From positions 1 to 8,093 of the forward strand of contig CAIYOB010000013.1 in assembly GCA_903927685.1 (NCBI GenBank): DNA of 8,093 nucleotides, given 5' to 3'. How positions within the stretch are numbered: position 1 is the stretch's first letter; every line of letters begins with the position of its first letter. Shown here one piece after another: positions 1 through 5,865 of the stretch. A program made the translations under genes and the position numbers. Under the pieces are notes generated by a model. The model ran no database searches, was not told the origin of the DNA, and saw only the letters and a list, made by a program, of their open reading frames with translations. This DNA is from an uncultured Planctomycetaceae bacterium (GTDB lineage: Bacteria; Planctomycetota; Planctomycetia; Pirellulales; Pirellulaceae).

Positions 1-697
1 CCTCAGCGTGCCCGTGTTGATCGGCAAGCTGGCTGGCCCAGATGCCCAGCTGCGGCGTTTCGCGGCCTTGGGCTTGACCGGTATGGGACGCAAAGCGTCG
101 GCCGCCGCGGACACGCTGCACCAGGGCCTGCGCGATCCGGATCCAGCGGCCCGCATCGCCGCCGCCGAAGCCTATTGGTCGGTGTCGGGGCAGGCCGACG
201 ACGCCGTGCGGGTCCTCCGCTCCGAACTCGCCGGCTCGACGGAGTGGACCACCCAGATGTGGGCCGCCGACGCCTTGGCCGAGTTCGGACCGGCCGCTCG
301 GCCAGCCGTTCCCGAACTGATGGCCTGCTTGACCAACGACACACGCTACGTCGTCACCACGTCCGCCGAAGCCCTGGGCAAAATCGGTCCTGCAGCAGCG
401 GCGGCGATACCTGCTCTGACAGCTCGATTGCGCGAGGCCGACGACTTCTATACCCGGGTTTGCATCGCCCGTGCCTTGTGGCGGATCGCCCGTTCGCCGG
501 AGGCGTTTCCCGTCTTGCATGACGCCTTGGCCAACTCGCGGGATTTCATGGCCGTCTCGGAGGCCGCCGAAGCCGTCGGTGAGCTGGGCACGGAGGCCGC
601 AGGCTCGGAATCGCTGTTGCGCCCCCTGCTGAAGGACAGCGACCCGTTTGTGAGAAAGGCCGCCGCGGACGCGCTGCAGCGGATCCTGGGGAAATGA
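1..697 (+). CDS. HEAT-repeat protein, 5'-truncated by the window edge
   Basis: The reading frame is open from base 2 to a TGA at 695-697, with no stop before the edge, so the true start lies to the left and the GTG at base 8 is probably just an internal valine. The visible 231 residues are a run of about six or seven helical repeats of roughly 32-36 residues. Each has the HEAT/PBS-lyase pattern: a D-P/S-D-P-x-x-R-x-x-A-A-x-A-L core (for example DPDPAARIAAAEA and SDPFVRKAAADAL) and G-P-A-A-x-x-A-x-P-x-L linkers. HEAT solenoids act as protein-binding scaffolds; no catalytic motif is visible. The last repeat runs to the stop, so the C-terminus is repeat rather than a separate domain. The missing N-terminal part could carry a signal peptide, kinase or cytochrome domain, as in many planctomycete HEAT proteins. 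The family is secure; the function is unknown. Confidence 0.9.
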   Translation, partial: LSVPVLIGKLAGPDAQLRRFAALGLTGMGRKASAAADTLHQGLRDPDPAARIAAAEAYWSVSGQADDAVRVLRSELAGSTEWTTQMWAADALAEFGPAARPAVPELMACLTNDTRYVVTTSAEALGKIGPAAAAAIPALTARLREADDFYTRVCIARALWRIARSPEAFPVLHDALANSRDFMAVSEAAEAVGELGTEAAGSESLLRPLLKDSDPFVRKAAADALQRILGK

Positions 698-773
698 CCA
701 CCTGTCCGTGGTGCGGGCAAGTCCGCCGGCTCGCGTGCGACTCGTGGCGACGCGGGGCTCTCCGTGCCGCGGC
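698..773. other. Short convergent intergenic spacer
   Basis: This 76-base gap separates the 3' ends of the HEAT gene (plus) and the sigma-54 activator (minus). A 5-bp stem (ACCAC/GTGGT, 697-712) overlaps the HEAT stop codon, but no T-run follows on either strand, so I do not call an intrinsic terminator. Nothing else was seen. Confidence 0.5.
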
Positions 774-2318
774 TCACAGCGCTGCCGGTTCGCCGAAGAA
801 TTGCTGGTAGTCGATCCCCAGCTTCTTGATCTTGTAGCGGATCATGCGCGAGGTGATGCCCAGCAGTCGTGCGGCGGCGGCGAGGTTGCCGCCGCTGCTC
901 TTGAGCGCGTCCATGATCAGGTCCCGTTCCAGCACCTGGACCTGGGCGGTCAGGGACGCCGCCGGCGCGGCGTCCGACGCGTTCGGCATCTGGAGCGTCG
1001 GCGGAAGATGATGGCCGTGAATCGCGCCGTCGCTGGACAACAGCATCGCGTATTCGACGCAGTTCTCCAGTTCGCGGACGTTCCCCGGCCAATGATAGGC
1101 GAACAGCATGTTGATGGCCGGTGTGCTGATCCGCCGGATTTCCTTGCCCAGTTTCCGCGCGTACTGGGCGACGAAATGATCGGCCAGCAACAGGATATCG
1201 CTGCGGCGTTCTCGCAGGGGAGGCAGGAGAATCGGGAAGACGTTGATGCGGTAGTACAGGTCCAGGCGGAACTCGTTCTGCTTGACCGCCGCTTCCAGGT
1301 CCTTGTTTGTGGCGGCGATCACCCGCACGTCGGCGCGCGTGGTCCGGTTGCTGCCCACGCGTTCGTATTCGCGTTCCTGCAGGAACCGCAGCAGTTTGAC
1401 CTGCACGGCGGGCGAGAAGTCGCCGATCTCGTCCAGGAACAAGGTCCCGCCTTCGGCCTCCTCGATACGGCCCGTGCGCGTCCCCGAAGCGCCGGTGAAC
1501 GCGCCTTTCTCGTGGCCGAACAATTCGCTTTCCAGCAGGTTCTCGCTGAGCGCCGCGCAATTGACACGGACAAACGGCTTGGCCGCCCGCGGACTGCTGT
1601 AATGCACGGCGGAGGCCACCAATTCCTTGCCTGTCCCGGATTCGCCGCGGATCAGCGCGGTCGTATCCGAGGCAGCGACCTGGCGGATCTTGACGTACAC
1701 ATCCCGCATGGCCGGCGAGTTGCCGATGATGTTCTCGGGGCGGAATTTTTCTTCCAGCGCATGCCGCAGCCGCAGGTTTTCCGCTTCCCACGTCTGCCGA
1801 TGCAGGTCTTCGGAACGCCGCGCTCGGACATCGTACGCGATCATACTGGCGACGATGCCCAGGAACTGGCCCTGCTGTTCGAGGTTCAGGTTTTCTTGCA
1901 GCGGGACGTCGACCGACAGGGTGCCCACGACCTCGGATTCGATGACGATCGGGACGCAGACGAACCCGACGCCCTGCGCGTCCTGCTCGGCGCGGCGGTG
2001 GATCCGATTCATGAACCGCGGTTCGTCAGCCACGCGCGGAATCAAGGCGGGCTGCCCGGTCTGGACAACTTGGCCGACAATCCCTTCGCCCAGCAGGTAG
2101 CGGCCTTCGGCCGCCTGGGCCGACTCGACCGACTGGGCGGCCGCGACGACCAACTCGCGCCCGTTGGGCGTCAACAACAGGATCGTCCCGCGGCGCACGT
2201 CCAACTTGCGTTCGAGTTCATCCAGGACTGTGGACAACAGCTGCCTCTGCCCCGATCCCGCCGCCAACAGCCGGCTGATCGAGGCGAGCGTCTCCATTTG
2301 TTGTTCGTGTCTCCCCAT
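774..2318 (-). CDS. Sigma-54-dependent transcriptional activator (GAF-AAA+-Fis HTH)
   Basis: A 514-residue bacterial enhancer-binding protein that uses ATP hydrolysis to open sigma-54 RNA polymerase promoters. Domains in order: an N-terminal GAF sensor (about 20-165); a helical linker (168-192); the AAA+ sigma-54 interaction domain (about 195-435) with Walker A GESGTGKE (225-232), the sigma-54-contacting loop GAFTGA (272-277), Walker [11 protein letters not shown] (291-300), arginine residues R351/R357 in the usual finger region, and the sensor-II motif WPGNVREL (410-417); then a Fis-type helix-turn-helix (about 465-503). All catalytic motifs are intact, so it should be active. The layout is that of NifA/FhlA-like activators and automatic annotation may call it 'Nif-specific'. 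However, the cysteine cluster of oxygen-sensitive NifA is absent and no nif gene is nearby, so I do not name it nifA. The GAF ligand is unknown. The ATG at 2318 was preferred over M8 because a weak CGGGA lies 4 bases upstream, whereas GGGGAG is 13 bases from M8. Confidence 0.95.
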   Translation of the reverse strand: MGRHEQQMETLASISRLLAAGSGQRQLLSTVLDELERKLDVRRGTILLLTPNGRELVVAAAQSVESAQAAEGRYLLGEGIVGQVVQTGQPALIPRVADEPRFMNRIHRRAEQDAQGVGFVCVPIVIESEVVGTLSVDVPLQENLNLEQQGQFLGIVASMIAYDVRARRSEDLHRQTWEAENLRLRHALEEKFRPENIIGNSPAMRDVYVKIRQVAASDTTALIRGESGTGKELVASAVHYSSPRAAKPFVRVNCAALSENLLESELFGHEKGAFTGASGTRTGRIEEAEGGTLFLDEIGDFSPAVQVKLLRFLQEREYERVGSNRTTRADVRVIAATNKDLEAAVKQNEFRLDLYYRINVFPILLPPLRERRSDILLLADHFVAQYARKLGKEIRRISTPAINMLFAYHWPGNVRELENCVEYAMLLSSDGAIHGHHLPPTLQMPNASDAAPAASLTAQVQVLERDLIMDALKSSGGNLAAAARLLGITSRMIRYKIKKLGIDYQQFFGEPAAL

Positions 2319-2521
2319 AATCCCGAGTGTCTCTTCGCGTCCGGTGAACCGCCTGCGGCCATACTGCCAACGGATTTCCCTCGCCGCATTGCCGTCCTCC
2401 CGCCAGCCTCCGTCCTGTTGCGCAAAAGTTCACCGCTGCCTGCCCAAGGTGTTGGCAAGCGCACCGCCTCCAGCCGCCTGGAAGCATGCGTGAGGGGTAG
2501 AAAGCAAACGGCGCGCCGAGG
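2319..2521 (-). other. Leader region between permease and activator genes
   Basis: This 203-base non-coding gap lies between the permease stop and the activator start, both on the minus strand. The length suggests that the activator has its own promoter rather than being the third gene of the operon. It contains the sigma-54-like site, an 8-bp palindrome TTGCGCAA (2418-2425), a 5-bp hairpin TCCAG-CCGC-CTGGA (2469-2482), and the palindrome CGGCGCGCCG (2509-2518) just after the permease stop. The last is followed on the minus strand by TTTGCTTTCT, a poor terminator candidate because the loop would be too small. The TTGCGCAA site, about 50 bases upstream of the promoter candidate, could be an activator-binding half site; that is speculation. 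Confidence 0.4.
2354..2369 (-). promoter_or_regulatory. Candidate sigma-54 (-24/-12) promoter upstream of the activator gene
   Basis: Read on the minus strand this is TGGCAG-TATGG-CCGCA. It keeps the invariant GG and GC dinucleotides with exactly 10 bases between them, and all of TGGCA. The -12 half is weak (CCGC instead of TTGC). The expected start of transcription falls near 2343, about 25 bases before the ATG at 2318. If real, the activator could be transcribed by the same holoenzyme it activates. The single weak half means a chance match cannot be excluded. Confidence 0.33.
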
Positions 2522-3874
2522 CTAGTTGTCCATCAGGACAATCGCCGGGTCTTGCTGCAGGGCGGTCCAAGTCGGCCAATAGCTGGCCAGGACGGTGACC
2601 ACCGGGGCGCATCCGACGGCGGCCAGCAGAAGGAGCGGCCGCACGCGGAACAGATCGGCGGCCAGGTTGAGCATCGCCGAACCGAACCAGGGCGCGAGCA
2701 GGTAGCCCAGGGCACAGCCGATTGCGCCGCCGACGATCCCCAGCAGCAAGGCCTTGCCCAGGAACAGTCCGGCGATGTGAGCCGCGCTCTTGCCCAGCGC
2801 CCGCAGCACGCCGATTTCGGCGCGCCGCTCCCGGACGTTCATCCCGGTCATCAAGCCCACGAACAGGGCCGCGGTCAGGATGACCAGCGGCGTGGTGATG
2901 TTCACCAGGCTGCCGAGCATCTGCTGCTGGCGGGTGCGGCTGGCCTCCTGCCGCTCGCGGTTGGCGACGACTCGGGCCAAGGACGCGGCCACGCGGTCCT
3001 CTTCTTGCTTCCGCGTCGCCTCGACCAGGTCGCGCTGCTTCTCGCGGGCCTCGGCCCGCGGCACGTCCTCGTTGATCGTCGTGTCCGGCAGGACCGCTTC
3101 CAGTTGCTTGCGAATCACCGACAAGCGATCGCCTTTGCACTTGCAGCCCAAGGCCATGATCTGGTTGATCTTCCCCGGCTTGCCCAGGACCCGCTGGGCG
3201 TCGTGCAGGTCCAGGACCAGTTGGACGTCCTGCAAGCCGCCGTACTCGGGCATGACCTGAGCGATCTTGAACGGTTGCCCTTCGATCTCGATCGTGTCAC
3301 CCGCCTTGAGGCCTACGCCTAACTCGTGGCCGACGTAGACCATTCCGGGCTCGACCGGCACCGCCATGTGCTCCTTGTTCTCGCCTCGCTGGGCGACGGA
3401 CGTGACCGGCAGCGTGCCGACCACCAGGGCCGTGCGTTCGCGCCACTTGATCTTCTGCTGTAACGTGGCGATCAGGTGCACGATCGTCTCGATCTGTGCC
3501 GCCGAGGCCAATTTCTGGACGTAATCTTCCGGGAAATCCACGGCGACGAAGTCGGTGTACAGGTTGCCCAGGTTGGTATCTCGATGGACGATCCGCAGGT
3601 TGACACCCAGATCGCGCATGATGCGTTTGGTCTGCTTGTCCATCTCAGCCAGGGTGGCGGCGGTCTTCTGCTGCTCCTTCTTCATTTCCGCCTCCAGCTG
3701 GTCGGCCTCCGCCTGCAGGCCCGCCAGTTCCCGCTGCGTATCGGTCGCGTAGCCGCCCAGCAGCGTCGGTCCGGTGATGAACATGGCCGCCGCGATGATT
3801 ACGGCCAGCAGGCAGAGCAAGAAATTGACAGCTCGAAAACGGATTTCCGCAAGGATCAGACGCGTGGTGCTCAT
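2522..3874 (-). CDS. FtsX/MacB-type ABC transporter permease with periplasmic coiled coils
   Basis: A 450-residue inner-membrane protein with one N-terminal membrane segment (about 17-37), a large outside domain, and three C-terminal segments (about 326-346, 370-395, 412-432). This is the FtsX topology; the FtsX domain spans about 325-445 and includes the family-typical MNVRERRAEIGVLRALGKS (345-363) after the second segment. Two strongly charged heptad-like helices flank the outside domain: 44-85 after the first membrane segment and 272-320 just before the second. In between is a mostly beta domain with a Cys-Lys-Cys pair (C244, C246). Such permeases normally work with a cytoplasmic LolD/MacB-like ATPase and act as mechanotransmitters or lipoprotein/peptide exporters rather than pores; no ATPase gene is in this window. 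I chose the ATG at 3872-3874: it has GAGG 6 bases upstream, gives the usual short cytoplasmic N-terminus, and follows the CYTH stop by 2 bases. The longer open frame runs back through the CYTH gene and is spurious. Substrate unknown. Confidence 0.92.
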   Translation of the reverse strand: MSTTRLILAEIRFRAVNFLLCLLAVIIAAAMFITGPTLLGGYATDTQRELAGLQAEADQLEAEMKKEQQKTAATLAEMDKQTKRIMRDLGVNLRIVHRDTNLGNLYTDFVAVDFPEDYVQKLASAAQIETIVHLIATLQQKIKWRERTALVVGTLPVTSVAQRGENKEHMAVPVEPGMVYVGHELGVGLKAGDTIEIEGQPFKIAQVMPEYGGLQDVQLVLDLHDAQRVLGKPGKINQIMALGCKCKGDRLSVIRKQLEAVLPDTTINEDVPRAEAREKQRDLVEATRKQEEDRVAASLARVVANRERQEASRTRQQQMLGSLVNITTPLVILTAALFVGLMTGMNVRERRAEIGVLRALGKSAAHIAGLFLGKALLLGIVGGAIGCALGYLLAPWFGSAMLNLAADLFRVRPLLLLAAVGCAPVVTVLASYWPTWTALQQDPAIVLMDN

Positions 3875-3876
3875 GG

Positions 3877-4428
3877 TCAGCCTCGGGACAATAGCAATTC
3901 CAGGTAACTGCGACGTTCCGCGCCGGTCAAGCCCAGTAAGTTCGCCAGCGACAGGATCCGCGACTTGGCCAGTTCCAATCCGGCCTCGTCCGCCGTCAGT
4001 TCGATTTCGACGAAGGTGCCCACCCCGGTGACGCGATCCAAGGCGATCTCGAGGTCGGCGTCTTGCCAGTTCAGCCGGGCCGTCCGTCGGACCTTTCGCA
4101 CCTCGGCAACGCGCTGGAACCCCAACGCCTCGAGCAATGTGATCCAGGGGGCAGCGTCCTCGAGCCCGCTGCCCAGCAGCAATTCGATCTCGCGGCGGGT
4201 CTTGGTCGTCGCATCGATCTTTGGCCCCTTGTACGTGACGTAACACCGCCGATCCACCTGCCGGACCCGCAAGGCCTCGTCGGTCTGGGCGAAATCGCGG
4301 CAGGGATGGGCAAAGTAGCAGTCCACCTGGTCCACGACCTCCCCCAGCCGGGCACCCAAGGCGACCAGCCGGACTTCGATCGCCGCCAAATCGGAAACCG
4401 GGAACTTCTGCTCGACTTCGTATTTCAT
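3877..4428 (-). CDS. CYTH-domain protein, class IV adenylate cyclase (CyaB)-like
   Basis: A 183-residue cytoplasmic protein filling one CYTH (triphosphate tunnel) domain. The signature ExExK is at the start (E4, E6, K8 in MKYEVEQKF). Other tunnel residues follow in the expected order: R54/R56 (LRVRQ), K67 (YVTYKG), R78-E80-E82 (TRREIE), R114/R115, E127 and D131 (DLEIALDRV), and E141/E143 near the end (FVEIEL). These acidic and basic residues bind divalent metal and a nucleotide or inorganic triphosphate. The family includes CyaB, which makes cAMP from ATP, thiamine triphosphatases and inorganic triphosphatases; sequence alone does not decide between them, though the opening is most like CyaB. 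No clear Shine-Dalgarno precedes the ATG at 4426-4428, but the ExExK motif fixes the start. The 2-base gap to the permease, whose ribosome-binding site lies inside this gene, implies translational coupling. Confidence 0.9.
   Translation of the reverse strand: MKYEVEQKFPVSDLAAIEVRLVALGARLGEVVDQVDCYFAHPCRDFAQTDEALRVRQVDRRCYVTYKGPKIDATTKTRREIELLLGSGLEDAAPWITLLEALGFQRVAEVRKVRRTARLNWQDADLEIALDRVTGVGTFVEIELTADEAGLELAKSRILSLANLLGLTGAERRSYLELLLSRG
3881..3884 (-). promoter_or_regulatory. Ribosome-binding site of the permease, inside the CYTH gene
   Basis: On the minus strand GAGG sits 6 bases before the permease ATG and within the last codons of the CYTH gene. The CYTH stop TGA (3877-3879) and the permease ATG (3872-3874) read TGA-CC-ATG. 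This fixes the permease start and suggests that ribosomes ending the CYTH gene re-start on the permease. Confidence 0.65.
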
Positions 4429-4587
4429 GACCGGGATTCTTACATAATCGGGATGCTGCGGAAAGAGGATGCGAAACACGGCGGCCGCGGCAGGTCCTTG
4501 GGCCCTTTTTCTCAAACCTCCCAACGCACCGCCTGTTTGACAAACGCCGCGGTCGGCGGTTACCCTGAACTGAGGAAGGATCGGGTC
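4429..4587. promoter_or_regulatory. Divergent promoter region between the CYTH and HhH genes
   Basis: This 159-base intergenic region must hold promoters for leftward (CYTH-permease) and rightward (HhH) transcription. Rightward there is a perfect -35 TTGACA (4537-4542), then 18 bases, then TACCCT (4561-4566), a poor -10. The -35 lies inside the 11-base palindrome GTTTGACAAAC (4535-4545), which could be an operator. Leftward there is only an AT-richer stretch (4433-4449, containing GATTATGTAAGAAT on the minus strand) with no good -35. No long repeat or terminator seen. Confidence 0.4.
4573..4580 (+). promoter_or_regulatory. Strong ribosome-binding site of the HhH gene
   Basis: AGGAAGGA lies 7 bases before the ATG at 4588 and decides the start. 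The open frame continues far upstream through the CYTH gene on the other strand, but no upstream start has comparable support. Confidence 0.7.
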
Positions 4588-5532
4588 ATGGCTGCTCAAA
4601 TGCCAGCGAACATGGTGCCGTCCTCGGGGCTGACGAACGCTCAGATCGCCGGAAAACTCGACGAGGTGGCCGGGCTGCTGGAAAGCCACGGGGCGAACCC
4701 TTTTCGCGTCCGGGCCTACCGAAACGCGGCCGAGACCATCCGCAAGCTGGAGACGTCTCTCGTGCAACTGGCCGAGGACCAAGGGCTCGACGGGCTGCTG
4801 GAATTGCCCGGGATCGGCCGTTCGTTGGCTCATACATTGGCCCACTTGGCCCACAGCGGCCGGTTGCCGATGCTGGAACGACTGCGGGGCGAAAACGCCC
4901 CCGAGCGGCTGTTCACCACCGTAGCGGACATCGGCCCCAAGTTGGCTCAGCGGATCCACGATACGTTGGGCATCGAGACGCTGTCCGAATTATCCGCCGC
5001 GGCTCAGGACGGCCGGTTGGCCCGCGTCCATGGGATGGGTGACAAGCGGATTCAAGCGGTTCGCGAAGCCCTGGCGGGCCGTTTTCGCCACACGGCCGCC
5101 GTCCAAAACAAGCCAGATGGTGGTTCAGCCGAAGCCATCGAGTCGCCACCGGTGGACGAACTGCTCGATATCGACCGGCAGTACCGTGAACTCGCCCGGC
5201 AAGGCAAGTTGCCGCGGGTCGCTCCGCGGCGTTTCAATCCCACGGGCGAAGCCTGGCTGCCCGTGCTGCACACGGAGCGGAAAGGCCGCCACTATACGGC
5301 CCTTTACTCGAATACGGCACGAGCCCACGAGATGGGTACCACCCACGATTGGGTCGTCATCTATTGTGACGACGACCAGCATGGGGGTAGCTGGACCGTG
5401 GTTACCGCTCACCTTGGCGCTCTGCGCGGCCGGCGCGTGATCCGCGGCCGGGAGGCCGACTGCGCCAAGCACTTTGCGCTGGAGGCCGAGCCGGCCACGC
5501 GACGGCTTGTTCAGAAGCGATTCTCCTTTTAG
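4588..5532 (+). CDS. Helix-hairpin-helix protein: PolX-like N-terminal region without polymerase, plus conserved C-terminal domain
   Basis: A 314-residue soluble protein. Residues about 16-72 match the 8-kDa N-terminal domain of family X DNA polymerases (LTNAQIAGKLDEVAGLLE, then NPFRVRAYRNAA). Three helix-hairpin-helix motifs follow: LPGIGRSLA (73-81), VADIGPKLAQRI (112-123) and VHGMGDKRIQAV (147-158). The middle motif has D-I-G instead of P-G-I/V-G. These bind DNA backbone without sequence specificity. A polar linker (about 168-188) joins a second domain (about 190-314) containing ALYSNTARAHEMGTTHDWVV (238-257), then CDDD, TVVTAHLG and GRRVIRGREADC. The polymerase palm and PHP exonuclease of bacterial PolX are absent, so it cannot be PolX. 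It probably binds gapped, nicked or branched DNA, perhaps in repair; the role of the second domain is unknown. From memory, stand-alone HhH proteins with this tail occur in other bacteria, so the arrangement is probably a family rather than a truncation. Stop TAG at 5530-5532. Confidence 0.9.
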   Translation: MAAQMPANMVPSSGLTNAQIAGKLDEVAGLLESHGANPFRVRAYRNAAETIRKLETSLVQLAEDQGLDGLLELPGIGRSLAHTLAHLAHSGRLPMLERLRGENAPERLFTTVADIGPKLAQRIHDTLGIETLSELSAAAQDGRLARVHGMGDKRIQAVREALAGRFRHTAAVQNKPDGGSAEAIESPPVDELLDIDRQYRELARQGKLPRVAPRRFNPTGEAWLPVLHTERKGRHYTALYSNTARAHEMGTTHDWVVIYCDDDQHGGSWTVVTAHLGALRGRRVIRGREADCAKHFALEAEPATRRLVQKRFSF

Positions 5533-5574
5533 TCGCTCTGATGCCGCGCACGGCTGGCGTTGGCGCGTCTAACC

Positions 5575-5598
5575 GCGACTCAATGGGGAGCGAGTCGC
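5575..5598. repeat. Stem-loop, 7-bp perfect inverted repeat
   Basis: GCGACTC (5575-5581) and GAGTCGC (5592-5598) are perfectly complementary around a 10-base loop, about 40 bases after the HhH stop codon. No T-run follows. It could protect the HhH mRNA 3' end or form part of a Rho-dependent termination region. Confidence 0.5.
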
Positions 5599-5680
5599 CC
5601 GCGCGATCCCCTGCCGCCGCCGGCCGGTTTCCGCACTTCGACAAGAAAGCCGCGTCTCAAACGGGATGTGGCAACAAGAA

Positions 5681-5704
5681 GGGGCTTCGGCTTCTCCGAG
5701 CCCC
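5681..5704. repeat. Strong GC-rich stem-loop with one bulge
   Basis: GGGGCT pairs with AGCCCC and, after a single bulged T, CGG pairs with CCG, closing a 5-base loop CTTCT. Nine pairs, eight of them G-C, make this the most stable hairpin seen in the intergenic region. Plus-strand downstream sequence is GGCGACAAG, not T-rich. Confidence 0.55.
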
Positions 5705-5705
5705 G

Positions 5706-5729
5706 GCGACAAGATCAAGCACTTGTCGC
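5706..5729. repeat. Stem-loop, 8-bp perfect inverted repeat
   Basis: GCGACAAG (5706-5713) and CTTGTCGC (5722-5729) are perfectly complementary around the 8-base loop ATCAAGCA. A flanking G-U pair could extend the stem by one. It begins immediately after the preceding hairpin, so the two would stack as a double stem-loop in RNA, or act as a DNA operator. Confidence 0.55.
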
Positions 5730-5806
5730 TCGAACGAACTGAGAGCCATCGGGACGCGGTCGGGTGGTGATCACGCAGATGCGGAACGGGGAAGAAAGGC
5801 GTCGGC

Positions 5807-5835
5807 TTGCTGGCCCGAGGCTTTCCAGGCATAAT
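5807..5835 (+). promoter_or_regulatory. Sigma-70-like promoter of the antiporter operon
   Basis: TTGCTG (5807-5812), a 17-base spacer, and CATAAT (5830-5835; five of six consensus bases) give a well-spaced promoter. Transcription would begin near 5842, leaving a leader of about 24 bases that contains the ribosome-binding site. The -10 box lies inside the palindrome GGCATAATGCC (5828-5838), itself flanked by GAGGC/GCCTC (5817-5821, 5840-5844), so a repressor site or a small leader hairpin is possible. Confidence 0.5.
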
Positions 5836-5851
5836 GCCGGCCTCAAAATGC

Positions 5852-5861
5852 AAGGGGGGGA
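5852..5861 (+). promoter_or_regulatory. Ribosome-binding site with a run of seven Gs, CPA2 antiporter
   Basis: AAGGGGGGGA ends 4 bases before the ATG at 5866 and supports that start over the in-frame ATG at 5848, which lacks a Shine-Dalgarno. The G7 run (5854-5860) is a place where replication slippage could alter ribosome binding. Confidence 0.55.
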
Positions 5862-5865
5862 CCTC

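Larger units (their letters stand above)
5533..5865. other. 333-base non-coding region with stem-loops and the antiporter promoter
   Basis: I find no credible gene here; short open frames lack ribosome-binding sites and protein-like composition. From left to right it contains: a 7-bp perfect stem-loop (5575-5598); the palindrome CCGGCCGG (5620-5627); two adjacent strong stem-loops (5681-5704 and 5706-5729); and a sigma-70-like promoter (5807-5835). No stem is followed by a T-run on the plus strand, so none is a classical terminator of the HhH gene. The minus-strand side of 5681-5704 is followed by TTCTTGTTG, but no gene on that strand would use it. Confidence 0.6.

Noticed and set aside
697..712. 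Possible terminator between the HEAT gene and the activator (ACCAC/GTGGT stem)
   Set aside because: Only five base pairs and no T-run on either side.
774..2318. Naming the activator nifA
   Set aside because: The architecture fits, but the cysteine motif of oxygen-sensitive NifA is missing and there is no nitrogen-fixation context; many non-nif activators share this layout.
2509..2518. CGGCGCGCCG palindrome followed by a T-rich stretch on the minus strand, as a terminator of the permease gene
   Set aside because: As a hairpin it allows only three pairs with a 4-base loop, and the T-rich stretch is interrupted; likely a chance GC palindrome.
708..2525. A 605-codon plus-strand open frame lying opposite the whole sigma-54 activator
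   Set aside because: It is a mirror frame produced by high-GC codon bias. The minus-strand product has every motif of a known family; the plus-strand product shows no recognisable domain and is rich in Gln, Arg and Asp as expected for a shadow.
2522..4543. Longer versions of the permease (start near 4543) and of the CYTH protein (start near 4959)
   Set aside because: The permease extension would run through the CYTH gene in another frame, and the CYTH extension would run under the HhH gene on the opposite strand. The shorter starts agree with family N-termini; for the permease also with a GAGG site.
4588..5532. A broken or truncated PolX polymerase gene
   Set aside because: The frame is intact, the second half is a different, well-formed domain, and there is no residue of palm or PHP sequence downstream.
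5798..5810. A sigma-54-like GG...GC pair upstream of the CPA2 antiporter
   Set aside because: Only 9 bases separate GG and GC instead of the required 10; the sigma-70-like TTGCTG-N17-CATAAT explains the region better.
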